From contig DHJA01000085.1 in the NCBI GenBank assembly GCA_002404095.1, positions 48,987-63,466 on the forward strand: DNA of 14,480 nucleotides. Direction: 5' to 3'. This DNA is from Planctomycetaceae bacterium UBA4732 (GTDB taxonomy: Bacteria; Planctomycetota; Planctomycetia; Gemmatales; Gemmataceae). Positions 1 to 7,809 of the stretch are shown here, one piece after another (the first letter of the stretch is position 1; each line of letters starts with the position of its first letter). The notes under the pieces were generated by a model that worked only from the letters and a program-made list of their open reading frames with translations, searched no databases and was not told where the DNA came from. The translations under genes and the position numbers were made by a program.

Positions 1-2388
1 GGCCAGCAGCTCGTCGCACAACTTCCGCTCCGCGTCGGTCGGCCGTCGGCTCAGGGCGGCCAGATACAACTCGGTCACGACCTCGGCCGGCGGCTTCTTG
101 GCCGCGACCAGCCCGGCGATGCGTCCCTTGGCGTTGGCGATCTTGGCCGTGATCGCCTCGCTGTTGAGCGTGTGCAGCGCCTGCGCCAGGTTCGGGTCGG
201 AGACGCGCTCACAGGTGCATACGTCGGCCCGCTTCGGTTTGCCGAACGTCTTGAGGAACGAGTTGTCGTACTCGCCGTTAGGCAGCTCAATCGCCCGCGT
301 CCCCAACGGCGTCTTGGCGAACTTGGTCGGCGCCCCGGTCACGGCGTCGATGGCGTCCAGCAGCGGCTCGGCCGCAATGCGCTTGACCAAGTAATGGCTG
401 TAAAACCGGCTGTCGGCGCCGTTGCTTGGCGTCGGCTGTGAGTCCAGCTGGTAGAGCCGGGAGTTCATGATCGTGCGAAGCAGATGTTTGACATCGAAAT
501 TGTTCTTTACGAAATCGTCGGCCAGCGCGTCGAGCAACTCCGCGTCGGTCGGCGGGTTGGTGGCGCGCATGTCGTCCACCGGCTCAACCAAGCCGCGCCC
601 GAGTAGGTGGGCTACGTAACGGTTGACGATGTTCCGGGCGAACAGGCGGTTGTCGCGCGCGGTCAGCCAGTCGGCCAACGCGGTGCGGCGGTCGGGCGTC
701 TCGGCAACGGGTTTGCCCATCAACGGCGTCGGCGCCATGACCTTGCCGGTGCGTGGGTTGCTGACCTCCCCATCCGAGCGGACCAGAATGACCTTGGGGC
801 TGCCGAGCCGGCTGTAGTCCGCACTGGGCTTCGTGCTGACGCGGGCGAAAAAGGCGGCGAAGCCGTAGTAATCGGCCTGGCTGAGCGTCTCGAACGGGTG
901 ATGGTGACACTGAGCGCACTGGAGACGGACGCCGAGAAACAATTCCGCGGTCGCCTCGGCCCGCGCGGCTGGCGTGGCGAAGGCGACATAGAAATTGGCC
1001 GGCCCGCTGCCGGTGGTCGTGCCGTGGGCAGTGATCAGCTCGCGGACCAGGTGGTCCATCGGCTTGTTCTCGCGGAACGAGGTTGTGAGCCAATTATGCT
1101 CGGCCCACATGCCCGGTTGCCCGAGAACGTCGCTATTGGAGCGGAGCAAATCCGACCATCGAAGAGTCCAATAGGCGGCATAGGCGTCGTTGAATACGTC
1201 TTGCGCGGGGTCGCCGGTCAGTCCCAACAGACGGTCGATGAGGCGCCCGCGCTTGTTGGAGTCAGTCGAATCGAGAAAAGCCTTGGCCTGCTCCACAGTC
1301 GGAGTCGTGCCGGTCGCGGTAAGGAAGGCGCGGCGTAGGAACGTGGCGTCGTCGCAGAGCGGCGAAGGCGTCAGGCCGGCTTCGCGGAACTTGGCGGCGG
1401 CGAAGTGGTCGATGAAGTTCTGGTCGGCCCAACCGGTCAGGTCGGCGACGCCGGACCCCGGCACGACCACGTTGGCGAGCTGGGCCAATCCGTCGAAGCG
1501 GACCATTACGGCGCCCTCGCCCACGCCGATGGTTTGGTATCGGCCCGTCGGCGTCACGGCGACGACGCCCTCATCGGTGCTGTCGTACTTGGCCCAGCGG
1601 GTTATGTCGCGCGTCGCGCCGTTGTCGTACAAGGCGACGACGCGGAGCTGTTGCTCAAACCCCTCGGCGCCGGTCCGATGGGCCGGCTCGACGTGAAGGG
1701 ACGCGAGTTTGGGCGCGGCGGCCGCCGGCCCGGGCGCGCCGCCGGCGATCCAGCTCATGAGAATGCGATGATCGACGGAGCCGGCCGCGAACCGCTGTCC
1801 GCCGCCGTGCGAAACGGCCCCCGTCGGTTTCAGCACGAACAGACTCTGGGCCGCATCGGTGCGGTTGATCCGCCGGCCGAAGCCATCGCGGACGATCGCT
1901 AGGTGGTCGTCGGCAGGGGCGAAGCCGAATACGGAGAGCTTGAAACCGCCCTTGCCGAACTGACTGCCATGACAAGCCCCGGCGTTGCAGCCCGCTTTGG
2001 ATAGGATCGGCATGACCTGTTCGCTGAAGTGGATGGCCGGCGCGGCTGTGACGCCTTTAACAGTCACAGCGACGGCGTGTTCCACACCCGCGGCGGCGAC
2101 GATGACGGTCGCGGTCCCATTGCCTTCGGCAAGCAGCTGGCCCGTCGGATCGACGGCGACGATTTGAGGATTAGACGAGCGAAATTGTGCCTGATGGGTC
2201 AAGTCGGCCGCGCGTTCTGGCTCGCCGGCAGCGGTGACGAGAAGCTGTACACGGTCGTAATTGCCGTTGAGGGTGGGCGCCGGCGGCGAGACCACATAAT
2301 CGGCCCTGGCCGGCGCACCGAGGCAGCCGAGAAAAAACAGCGAAGCGCCGACCGAAAGAAGGAATGGCCGGTCCTGGTGGTATTGCAT
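1..2388 (-). CDS. Secreted DUF1549/DUF1553 protein with Ig-like domains and cytochrome-like Cys motifs (partial, 3' end off the window)
   Basis: An uninterrupted minus-strand frame of 796 codons runs from ATG 2388 off the left edge. The start is set by a strong Shine-Dalgarno GGGAGGAG (2397-2404) 8 nt upstream and by a signal peptide (residues 1-29, APARA before the cleavage site). Domains in order: an Ig-like (BIG2-type) segment at about 35-115; a Cys motif CNAGACHG at C134/C139/H140, a CX4CH form where a planctomycetal cytochrome-like domain normally sits; a second Ig-like segment at about 230-315; DUF1549 from about 320, containing a canonical CAQCHHHPF (C491, C494, H495); and DUF1553 from about 565 (RRTALADWLT, then NRYVAHLLGRGLV). 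The last visible residues resemble the family's closing segment, so perhaps only a few dozen residues are missing. These proteins are abundant in planctomycetes, usually next to DUF1501 proteins, and their function is unresolved. A redox or binding role outside the cytoplasm is inference. Confidence 0.93.
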   Translation of the reverse strand, partial: MQYHQDRPFLLSVGASLFFLGCLGAPARADYVVSPPAPTLNGNYDRVQLLVTAAGEPERAADLTHQAQFRSSNPQIVAVDPTGQLLAEGNGTATVIVAAAGVEHAVAVTVKGVTAAPAIHFSEQVMPILSKAGCNAGACHGSQFGKGGFKLSVFGFAPADDHLAIVRDGFGRRINRTDAAQSLFVLKPTGAVSHGGGQRFAAGSVDHRILMSWIAGGAPGPAAAAPKLASLHVEPAHRTGAEGFEQQLRVVALYDNGATRDITRWAKYDSTDEGVVAVTPTGRYQTIGVGEGAVMVRFDGLAQLANVVVPGSGVADLTGWADQNFIDHFAAAKFREAGLTPSPLCDDATFLRRAFLTATGTTPTVEQAKAFLDSTDSNKRGRLIDRLLGLTGDPAQDVFNDAYAAYWTLRWSDLLRSNSDVLGQPGMWAEHNWLTTSFRENKPMDHLVRELITAHGTTTGSGPANFYVAFATPAARAEATAELFLGVRLQCAQCHHHPFETLSQADYYGFAAFFARVSTKPSADYSRLGSPKVILVRSDGEVSNPRTGKVMAPTPLMGKPVAETPDRRTALADWLTARDNRLFARNIVNRYVAHLLGRGLVEPVDDMRATNPPTDAELLDALADDFVKNNFDVKHLLRTIMNSRLYQLDSQPTPSNGADSRFYSHYLVKRIAAEPLLDAIDAVTGAPTKFAKTPLGTRAIELPNGEYDNSFLKTFGKPKRADVCTCERVSDPNLAQALHTLNSEAITAKIANAKGRIAGLVAAKKPPAEVVTELYLAALSRRPTDAERKLCDELLA

Positions 2389-2532
2389 TAGAACATCTCC
2401 TCCCACCTTTGGGATGAGTGAGGATGCGAGCGAAGGAAGGAACAGCGGCGTGGCCGCGAATGACCCGGCAGTGCGAAAAGCAGCGCCGGCAGTGGGGGGG
2501 GACTGTCGGAGGACTACAGGCAGGCTAGCAAC

Positions 2533-2560
2533 ATTGTACTATCTTCGGTGAGCGACGCAA
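2533..2560 (-). promoter_or_regulatory. Candidate sigma70-type promoter for the DUF1549 gene
   Basis: Read on the minus strand, TTGCGT (2560-2555) and TACAAT (2538-2533) are separated by 16 nt. TACAAT matches the -10 consensus at five of six positions and TTGCGT keeps the TTG core. A start near 2526 would leave a leader of about 137 nt before ATG 2388. The leader contains a run of eight C (plus-strand G, 2494-2501). This is the only convincing promoter-like pair in the 238-bp gap, so the DUF1549 gene is probably transcribed separately from the two genes upstream of it. No simple terminator was seen after the upstream gene. Confidence 0.5.
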
Positions 2561-2626
2561 GGACTTTTTTGGGATTGGCTCAACGTCAGACGACGAGACG
2601 ATGAAACGATTGACGCTAAGGGAGCC

Positions 2627-3709
2627 TCACGAACCGGACGTTCGCTTCGTCCGCCGAATGGCCAGCCCGCCCGTGACAACGACCAGGGCCGCGGCCGCGC
2701 CCACTGCTCCCAGCAGCCAAAACCGATGTTCCAAGGGGGTCGCCGTCTGGCCCAAAGGCGCGACCCCATGATGGGCGAGAGCGTTAGGTCGTGCGGCCGG
2801 CAGCGGGTGCAGCGGCACGCTCTCGTCGGAAGGCGCCTGTGCCGGAGGCGCCTCCTCTGGCGTCGTCGGCGTGATGACGCTCCAATCGGCCGTCAGCAGT
2901 AAGTCCACGCCGGGGTTTTCGCGCTTCACCGTGCAGGAACAGCCGCCGGTTAGGAAGGCCAGGGCGTGTCGCACGGTCTCGGCGTTGATGCCCGCGCCGA
3001 CGAGGGCGTAGAGGACGCGCCCGCGCCCGAACACCGGGAAGGCCATCGGCTCGTCGCGGCCGCGCAAATCCGGCTCGGTGGACAGCAGCGTTTCCGTCAG
3101 CAGCTTTTCAGCCGGATCGCCGCGCGACACGCGCACCAGGGAAGACCGAAGCGGCGATTGTCTCTCGTCCGTCGGTCGCTTCAGTTCTTGTTCGATACGC
3201 TCGGCCGCGGCGGCGTCCGCTTCCTTACGGCCCGTTTGCAGCAGCACCCACACCATTTCGTCGCCGCCGAGCAGACGATCCGCGATGTCGCGGCGACACG
3301 GCGAATCGGCCAGCGATGCGACCGCGCCGGCGTTCAAAAGCCCTTCCCAGGCAGTGCCGTGGACGCGCGATGCGGCGGGGAAGCGCACCACGACGCGCGG
3401 CCCATCGACGCAGGGATTGGCCTGACAAAGAGCGCGCTCGGACTCGTCGGCGGGATGATCGGCGTCGATGGTCTGAACGACGAGGTTGGCGCGCGGGAAC
3501 CCTAAAGAGCGCTTTTCGAGAGCCGTGATAAGCGCTTTGTATTTTACGTCCATCGGCCCCTGGTGCAGCACCGCGACCTGATAGGCGTCCGGGTTCCAAT
3601 GTTCCAGCGCGTAACGGCACACCGGCACGTCGCACGCCCGGCACACGGCGGAGGCGCTTAATAGCCACAATAAATATGGCACAATGACACAATAGACGGA
3701 ACGATTCAT
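2627..3709 (-). CDS. Cysteine-rich exported membrane-anchored protein of unknown function (planctomycete-type)
   Basis: This is a 360-aa protein. The open frame continues upstream to 4528, but that extension overlaps the propeller gene and is a shadow. ATG 3709 is preferred because GGAGGG (3724-3719) lies 9 nt upstream and a hydrophobic signal segment follows at once (residues 5-22). An in-frame ATG at 3718 would sit directly on that site. The mature part begins CDVPVCRYALEHW. It has several cysteines (26, 31, 95, 100, 138, 257, 259) and a motif CSCTVKRENPGVDLL at 257-271. A single transmembrane helix at about 330-351 is followed by a basic tail, RRTKR, suggesting a large extracytoplasmic domain with a cytoplasmic C-terminus. 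I recall proteins with this opening and the CSC motif from planctomycetes but know no assigned function. The gene starts 2 nt after the stop of the propeller gene, so the two are probably translationally coupled. Confidence 0.85.
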   Translation of the reverse strand: MNRSVYCVIVPYLLWLLSASAVCRACDVPVCRYALEHWNPDAYQVAVLHQGPMDVKYKALITALEKRSLGFPRANLVVQTIDADHPADESERALCQANPCVDGPRVVVRFPAASRVHGTAWEGLLNAGAVASLADSPCRRDIADRLLGGDEMVWVLLQTGRKEADAAAAERIEQELKRPTDERQSPLRSSLVRVSRGDPAEKLLTETLLSTEPDLRGRDEPMAFPVFGRGRVLYALVGAGINAETVRHALAFLTGGCSCTVKRENPGVDLLLTADWSVITPTTPEEAPPAQAPSDESVPLHPLPAARPNALAHHGVAPLGQTATPLEHRFWLLGAVGAAAALVVVTGGLAIRRTKRTSGS

Positions 3710-3711
3710 GC

Positions 3712-6700
3712 TTACCATCCCTCCGCCGTTACTTCGACGCCGCATAGCAACGGGGCGGACGTTGTATCCGGCCCGGCCGGCGTCAGCGTCACCGTCAGGT
3801 CCCGGCCGATGCGAACGCCCCGAAACTCCTTCGTCACCGACCGGTCGCGCCCGCCGGCGTCCTCGTTCACGTCGAATTCCTTCAACACCGGCCGGCCCTG
3901 CAACGCCACGTCGAACACGCGCCGGCCTCCGCGCAGATCGTCCGGTTCCGTGAACATCAGTCGGACGGTATAGGCGCGCGCCGGCCCGGCGTTGCGCGAC
4001 AGGGTGAGCGTCAGCGAACGCAGATTCTTGGCGCCGGACGCTCCCACCCATGAGGGGCCGTCGCCCGTGACCTGAGAGGTGTGGCGACGGAACCAGTCGG
4101 GGTTCGTCGGCGATACGCTCACCGCCAGCCGAGGGGCGGGGCCGCCGACGGGTGGATACTCCATCCACAGCGTACCGTCGTCGCCTCTGCGACAACCCGG
4201 CGCGCCCAGGTTGAGGCCCACGCGACGCACGACGCCCTTGACCTCCCGCGCCGTGAAGAACGTCCACTCTTCCGCGTCCGCCATCGGCGCCAGGGCCAGG
4301 GACGCCTGATTTTGATAGCTGCATGTGCAGCCGCGCGTGTAGTCCGGGGCGTTGAGTACGCCGTCGGCGACGATCAGGTTGTTGGTGCAGCTGGAACGAA
4401 AGCCGCCGAGGTTGCCTGTGCCGCCGTCGTTGACGAGGTCGTAGTAGCCCGCCGCCCCGGAGCGAAACGTCAGCAGATTTTCGGACGCCGCCGGCGTGTT
4501 GCAGCCGTAGTTGCGCGACCATGCCCATTCCATTGAAACGCCAGTCAGCGGGTCGTCGCGCATGGTCGCGGCGCCGGTGTGGAGGTTGCAGCCGCCGCCG
4601 TCATGCAAAACCATGCCGCCGTGGATCATGGCGGGGCCGGTATATTTCGGCTGGAACCACAGCGGATTGCCGTGATCGCCACGGTACGCGCGCATACCTT
4701 TCGGCTCGTCCGACAAAGTGTCGCGGGCGTTGCGTCCTGCTTCAATCAGGATGTCGTACTTCTCCGAATAGCTTAACCAGGCGCCAAATACGCCGTCCGT
4801 CGCCTTCCAGAGTTCCTTGCCGCTGCGCAGGTCCACGGCTATCAGCCGAGGCTTCGCTGCCGGCGAGTCGCCGCGTCGTTTGAGCCAATCCAATTGATCC
4901 GATGACGGGCGGTCTATGGCGTAGAGCCGGCCGGCGCCGATGCAGACGGCGTTGTGACGAAAGCTCGTCTTGGCCTCCAGCGTCCACAGCGGCCGGCCCG
5001 TGTTCCGGTCGAGCGCCACTAAGCGCTTGCTGGAGGACACTGGGGAAGCATCGCCTTTGCGCGCGGCGGAGGCGGGGTTGGCGCCGCCGATGAGTACGTC
5101 GCCGGCGACGGTGATCCAGTCCCATACGGGAGGAGTTTTCTCGTTAGGAAACGACGGCATCGAGAACGACGCGGTCTTGGCGCCCGTCGCGGGGTCGAGC
5201 CGGACGCAGACGGCCTTGTAAGCGATATAAATGCCATCCGTTGTGGAGACATAGTTGGAGCCGCCGGCGTTGGCGCCGGCCTGATGGAAAGTGTTGTCGT
5301 AGGCGTCGCCGAGGCCGGGCAAGCGGGCCTCCCAAAGCAGCCGGCCCGTGTAAACGTCAACGGCGCGGAGGAAATCGACGCCTTCGATGAACAGCCGGCC
5401 GCCCACGACCTGCGGCTGCGGGCCGTGTCCGTGGCGCGGCAGGATGCCGTCGTGCGAGGGGCCGCCGAACCAGAGCATCCCCAACGGCGCCCGAACGATT
5501 TGGTCGCGCGACACGCGCGTGTTGGCGGCGTCGGCGTGTTCGTGGGTCCAGTCGGCGGCGCCCGGCAACGGCCCTTCCCGCGACAACACCATCCATTCGC
5601 CGGCCGTGCGGACCTTGGCGCTGGCCAGACTCCCGGCGCCAACGAGGCCGGCGATCTGTGCCTGATCTTCACCACCGATGGGGAAGAAAGCGGCGCCGCC
5701 GTAGGGCCGCAGCGATGCGAAGGATTTGGCAAGGAAATTGGCATCGACAATCACTCCAGCCGAGCTAAGGTCTTCCGAAACCATCAGCTCCGCCAGGAAT
5801 GCCGGCAGTCGCACCTCGTCGGGGGAAGCGGCGACGACGGCCACCCGGTCGCCGTACAGACCGGCCTTACACATTTCACTACGAAACGCCTCTGCTTTAT
5901 CCGCATCCGGTTCAACGGCGATAATATGGAGGCGACTTTGATGGATTAGCTCCGTTATAAGCCGGCCGGAACCGACGCCCCAGGCGATGCAGTAGCCGTC
6001 ATGGACGCCGGCGCGGGCGAGCAGATCGCGAGCCTTGTCGGGCCAATCGTCGGCCGGTTCGTCGTCGGCGACGGCCAACGGATGCGTCATCGCCTCGCCG
6101 GGGTCGGGGCCGAAGCAGTAGAGGCGGCCCTCCCGCGTGGAAACGAACAGCCGGCCGTCGGCCGCCAACAGATGAACGGGACGGCCCTCAATGGCGGCTT
6201 GCCATACGATGCGCGGTTTGCCGGCCGTCAGCGGACGCTCGACGGCGATAACCGTGCCAGCGGCCGCGGCATAGAGACGCGAACCCGCCACAGTCAGCGC
6301 CTGCACGCCGGGCAAAGGGATGGTAAGCAAGGGGTGCCATGCTTTCGTACTCGAAAGCATGTTTCGGGGTGTAAGAGTATGAGTTCCGCCCTGCACCGCG
6401 TCATAGGCCCGTAGCTCTGCAGGCGTGGAGGCATAGAGTAGATCACCCGCCAGGAAGGCGTGATCGCCAACGACGCCAAGGAAGTTTCCCGTGGCGAGAT
6501 CAAAGGCGCTGTCGCCGTTGACGAAGAAGGTGCGTCCGGCGACGACGTTGGCGCCGCCGCCGTATTTGGAATCGTCGGCCAGCCGGAAGTGCAGCAGCTT
6601 GCCGGTGCGGCGGTCGTAACACGCCGGAACGGATCGGCCGCAGGGGACGAGCAGACGGTCGCCGACGACGGCAAGCTGCCCCTGGGGAGCGACGCCGGCG

Positions 6701-7407
6701 AAGGCATCGACCTGATGCGGCTGCTTGATGTAAAGGGAGCCGTCGCCGTCGTTGGTCCAGCGCACCGCCCCGGTGCGGGCGTCGAGGGCGTGGAGGAAGA
6801 CGCCCATGAACGGCCAGATCCCGGCGGCGAAGTAGACCACCGCTTCACCGTTCGGTTCCTCGACGACGGCCGGCGCCCCGCGCGCCGGCCAAGTGGAGAT
6901 AAGTCGCTGATTGCCGAGGATTTTGCGATCGGAAGGACCGCCGCGAAACTTCCAGACCAATTCGCCGTCGTCGGCGGCGACGCAGTAAAGCCAGCCGTCG
7001 TCGGAGGTGAAGTAGACCTTGTCGCGCCAGACGACGGGAGCGAAGCGGACGGGGCCGTCGGTGAAGAAACGCCACAGCGCGTCGCCGGTTTCGGCGTCGA
7101 AGGCGGCGACGCCGTCGGCTCGCGACGAAGCGAGGAACAGGGTCTTGCCGGCGACGACGGGTTGATAGGCCACGTCAAATTGCAACAGCGGCTGATCGGG
7201 CCACGCGCCGCGGAGCGGCGGCAGGTCGCGCACCCATTGCAGATATAACGTAGGGGAAAGGTCGGCGGAAACGGCCTCGAAGACGGCCGGTTCAGGCGAC
7301 GACGGAGCGGCCGACCTGCCGGGCGATCCGAGTGGGAAGAGGGATGCGGATACGAGTAGCAACAGGCTTAGGCAAAACGTCGCAACAGCGGCGCGGCGGG
7401 AGAGCAT
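3712..7407 (-). CDS. Exported PQQ-like double beta-propeller protein with internal methyltransferase-like domain and C-terminal malectin-like domain
   Basis: This is a 1231-aa protein. A signal peptide (MLSRR then a leucine-rich core to about residue 22) supports ATG 7407, although the Shine-Dalgarno is weak. Residues 55-440 form a first PQQ/BamB-like propeller with repeated blades of the type AFDAETGDALWRF, CVAADDGELVWKF and ALDARTGAVRW. Residues 455-612 look like a class I SAM-methyltransferase fold, with a glycine-rich loop WGVGSGRL at 476-483 and an acidic strand end IIAVEPD near 495-501. Residues 620-1050 are a second propeller (VDVYTGRLLWEA, ALDRNTGRPLW, AVDLRSGKELWK). Residues 1060-1231 carry a malectin-like carbohydrate-binding pattern (YTVRLMFTEPDD, RVFDVALQGRPVLKEFDV). 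The role is unknown; binding of sugars or cell-surface polymers is inference. Annotation pipelines may call it BamB-like, but the architecture and length are quite unlike BamB. It is the first gene of a pair with the membrane protein directly downstream. Confidence 0.92.
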   Translation of the reverse strand: MLSRRAAVATFCLSLLLLVSASLFPLGSPGRSAAPSSPEPAVFEAVSADLSPTLYLQWVRDLPPLRGAWPDQPLLQFDVAYQPVVAGKTLFLASSRADGVAAFDAETGDALWRFFTDGPVRFAPVVWRDKVYFTSDDGWLYCVAADDGELVWKFRGGPSDRKILGNQRLISTWPARGAPAVVEEPNGEAVVYFAAGIWPFMGVFLHALDARTGAVRWTNDGDGSLYIKQPHQVDAFAGVAPQGQLAVVGDRLLVPCGRSVPACYDRRTGKLLHFRLADDSKYGGGANVVAGRTFFVNGDSAFDLATGNFLGVVGDHAFLAGDLLYASTPAELRAYDAVQGGTHTLTPRNMLSSTKAWHPLLTIPLPGVQALTVAGSRLYAAAAGTVIAVERPLTAGKPRIVWQAAIEGRPVHLLAADGRLFVSTREGRLYCFGPDPGEAMTHPLAVADDEPADDWPDKARDLLARAGVHDGYCIAWGVGSGRLITELIHQSRLHIIAVEPDADKAEAFRSEMCKAGLYGDRVAVVAASPDEVRLPAFLAELMVSEDLSSAGVIVDANFLAKSFASLRPYGGAAFFPIGGEDQAQIAGLVGAGSLASAKVRTAGEWMVLSREGPLPGAADWTHEHADAANTRVSRDQIVRAPLGMLWFGGPSHDGILPRHGHGPQPQVVGGRLFIEGVDFLRAVDVYTGRLLWEARLPGLGDAYDNTFHQAGANAGGSNYVSTTDGIYIAYKAVCVRLDPATGAKTASFSMPSFPNEKTPPVWDWITVAGDVLIGGANPASAARKGDASPVSSSKRLVALDRNTGRPLWTLEAKTSFRHNAVCIGAGRLYAIDRPSSDQLDWLKRRGDSPAAKPRLIAVDLRSGKELWKATDGVFGAWLSYSEKYDILIEAGRNARDTLSDEPKGMRAYRGDHGNPLWFQPKYTGPAMIHGGMVLHDGGGCNLHTGAATMRDDPLTGVSMEWAWSRNYGCNTPAASENLLTFRSGAAGYYDLVNDGGTGNLGGFRSSCTNNLIVADGVLNAPDYTRGCTCSYQNQASLALAPMADAEEWTFFTAREVKGVVRRVGLNLGAPGCRRGDDGTLWMEYPPVGGPAPRLAVSVSPTNPDWFRRHTSQVTGDGPSWVGASGAKNLRSLTLTLSRNAGPARAYTVRLMFTEPDDLRGGRRVFDVALQGRPVLKEFDVNEDAGGRDRSVTKEFRGVRIGRDLTVTLTPAGPDTTSAPLLCGVEVTAEGW
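6338..6361. repeat. Perfect 10-bp inverted repeat inside the propeller gene
   Basis: CATGCTTTCG (6338-6347) and CGAAAGCATG (6352-6361) are exact reverse complements separated by four bases. The site encodes the NMLSSTKAW region at about residues 349-357 of the propeller protein, between two blades. The mRNA could form a stable stem-loop here. No T-run follows on either strand, so it is not an intrinsic terminator. Confidence 0.6.
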
Positions 7408-7590
7408 GGTCGTCGTTGACTCGGATCGGGGACAACCGTTCGGGAGGAAGCAGCAGCGGGGAGCGATCCGGGAGCGTATAAGGCATTGTGGCTGAAAAAT
7501 GGGAGGAGCGAAAGGGGAAAGTAATAAGAATATAAGGGAGAAACGGATCAGTTGGGTGTGCCTGTCAATTTTGGCGTATGCGGCACGACC

Positions 7591-7702
7591 GCCCCGCGTT
7601 CAAACGCGGGGCTACAGGCAGAAGCCCCGTGAACGGGGCTGGAAGCGTTGCCAGCCCCGTTCCCGGGGCTTCTGCTTGTAGGCCCGTGCTTTAGCACGGG
7701 CC
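7591..7702. repeat. Four-hairpin palindromic intergenic repeat (REP/MITE-like)
   Basis: Four stem-loops are arranged with near two-fold symmetry. Hairpin 1 is 7591-7612 (arms GCCCCGCGTT/AACGCGGGGC). Hairpin 2 is 7623-7640 (AGCCCCGT/ACGGGGCT). Hairpin 3 is 7653-7670 (AGCCCCG/CGGGGCT). Hairpin 4 is 7681-7702 (GGCCCGTGCT/AGCACGGGCC). Hairpins 2 and 3 also sit inside a larger inverted repeat, 7612-7642 against 7651-7681, in which 29 of 31 positions pair around an 8-nt spacer. The element lies between divergent genes and so does not terminate either of them. The design resembles REP-type or small non-autonomous palindromic elements. No transposase (RAYT/TnpA-REP) is present in the window. Confidence 0.85.
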
Positions 7703-7781
7703 GTCCTGCTTCTCTTTTTCCGTGAATCTTTTCGGCCGACTGACCTTGCAATCGCTCCCGCCATTCTGTTCTTCTGTGCGC

Positions 7782-7796
7782 GGATGTCCCACATCC
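7782..7796. repeat. Small inverted repeat just upstream of the dnaE start
   Basis: GGATGT (7782-7787) and ACATCC (7791-7796) pair around CCC, ending 13 nt before ATG 7810. It could be an operator or an mRNA hairpin near the start codon, but a 6-bp match of this kind can occur by chance. It does not resemble the known LexA boxes of Gram-positive bacteria or proteobacteria. Confidence 0.3.
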
Positions 7797-7809
7797 CCGA
7801 ACAGCTGAC

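Larger units (their letters stand above)
7408..7809. other. 402-bp divergent intergenic region between the propeller gene and dnaE
   Basis: This gap separates two divergently transcribed genes and should contain both promoters. The part next to the propeller gene (7501-7570) is noticeably AT-richer. On the minus strand it has a perfect TTGACA (7568-7563), but the nearest AT-rich -10-like word (TATATT, about 7534) is 28 nt away, so no convincing pair could be placed. The centre is occupied by a large palindromic repeat (7591-7702). Between the repeat and dnaE there is a pyrimidine-rich stretch, CTTCTCTTTTTC, and a small inverted repeat. No protein gene is credible here. Confidence 0.6.

Noticed and set aside
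247..260. 14-base word CGTCTTGAGGAACG shared with 11467-11480.
   Set aside because: One shared 14-mer is about what chance gives in a GC-rich 14-kb window, and one copy lies inside a coding region.
584..1975. Several open frames on both strands over the DUF1549 gene (for example 607-1338 plus and 584-1093 minus).
   Set aside because: The true minus-strand frame is open over all 796 codons, with matching domains. The others are GC-rich shadows with biased Arg/Pro/Ala composition.
2561..2626. Possible terminator after the membrane-protein gene (CGTCA/TGACG and GGCT/AGCC pairs).
   Set aside because: The stem is short with a loop of about 20 nt, and the T-run in the area is on the wrong strand for this gene.
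3710..4528. Upstream extension of the membrane-protein frame, giving a 633-aa product.
   Set aside because: The extension lies inside the propeller gene in another frame. It is Arg/Gly-rich shadow sequence, and the signal peptide and ribosome binding site support a start at 3709.
7534..7568. Perfect TTGACA (7568-7563, minus strand) as the -35 box of a propeller-gene promoter.
   Set aside because: The nearest -10-like word is 28 nt away and nothing acceptable lies at 16-18 nt, so a promoter cannot be claimed.
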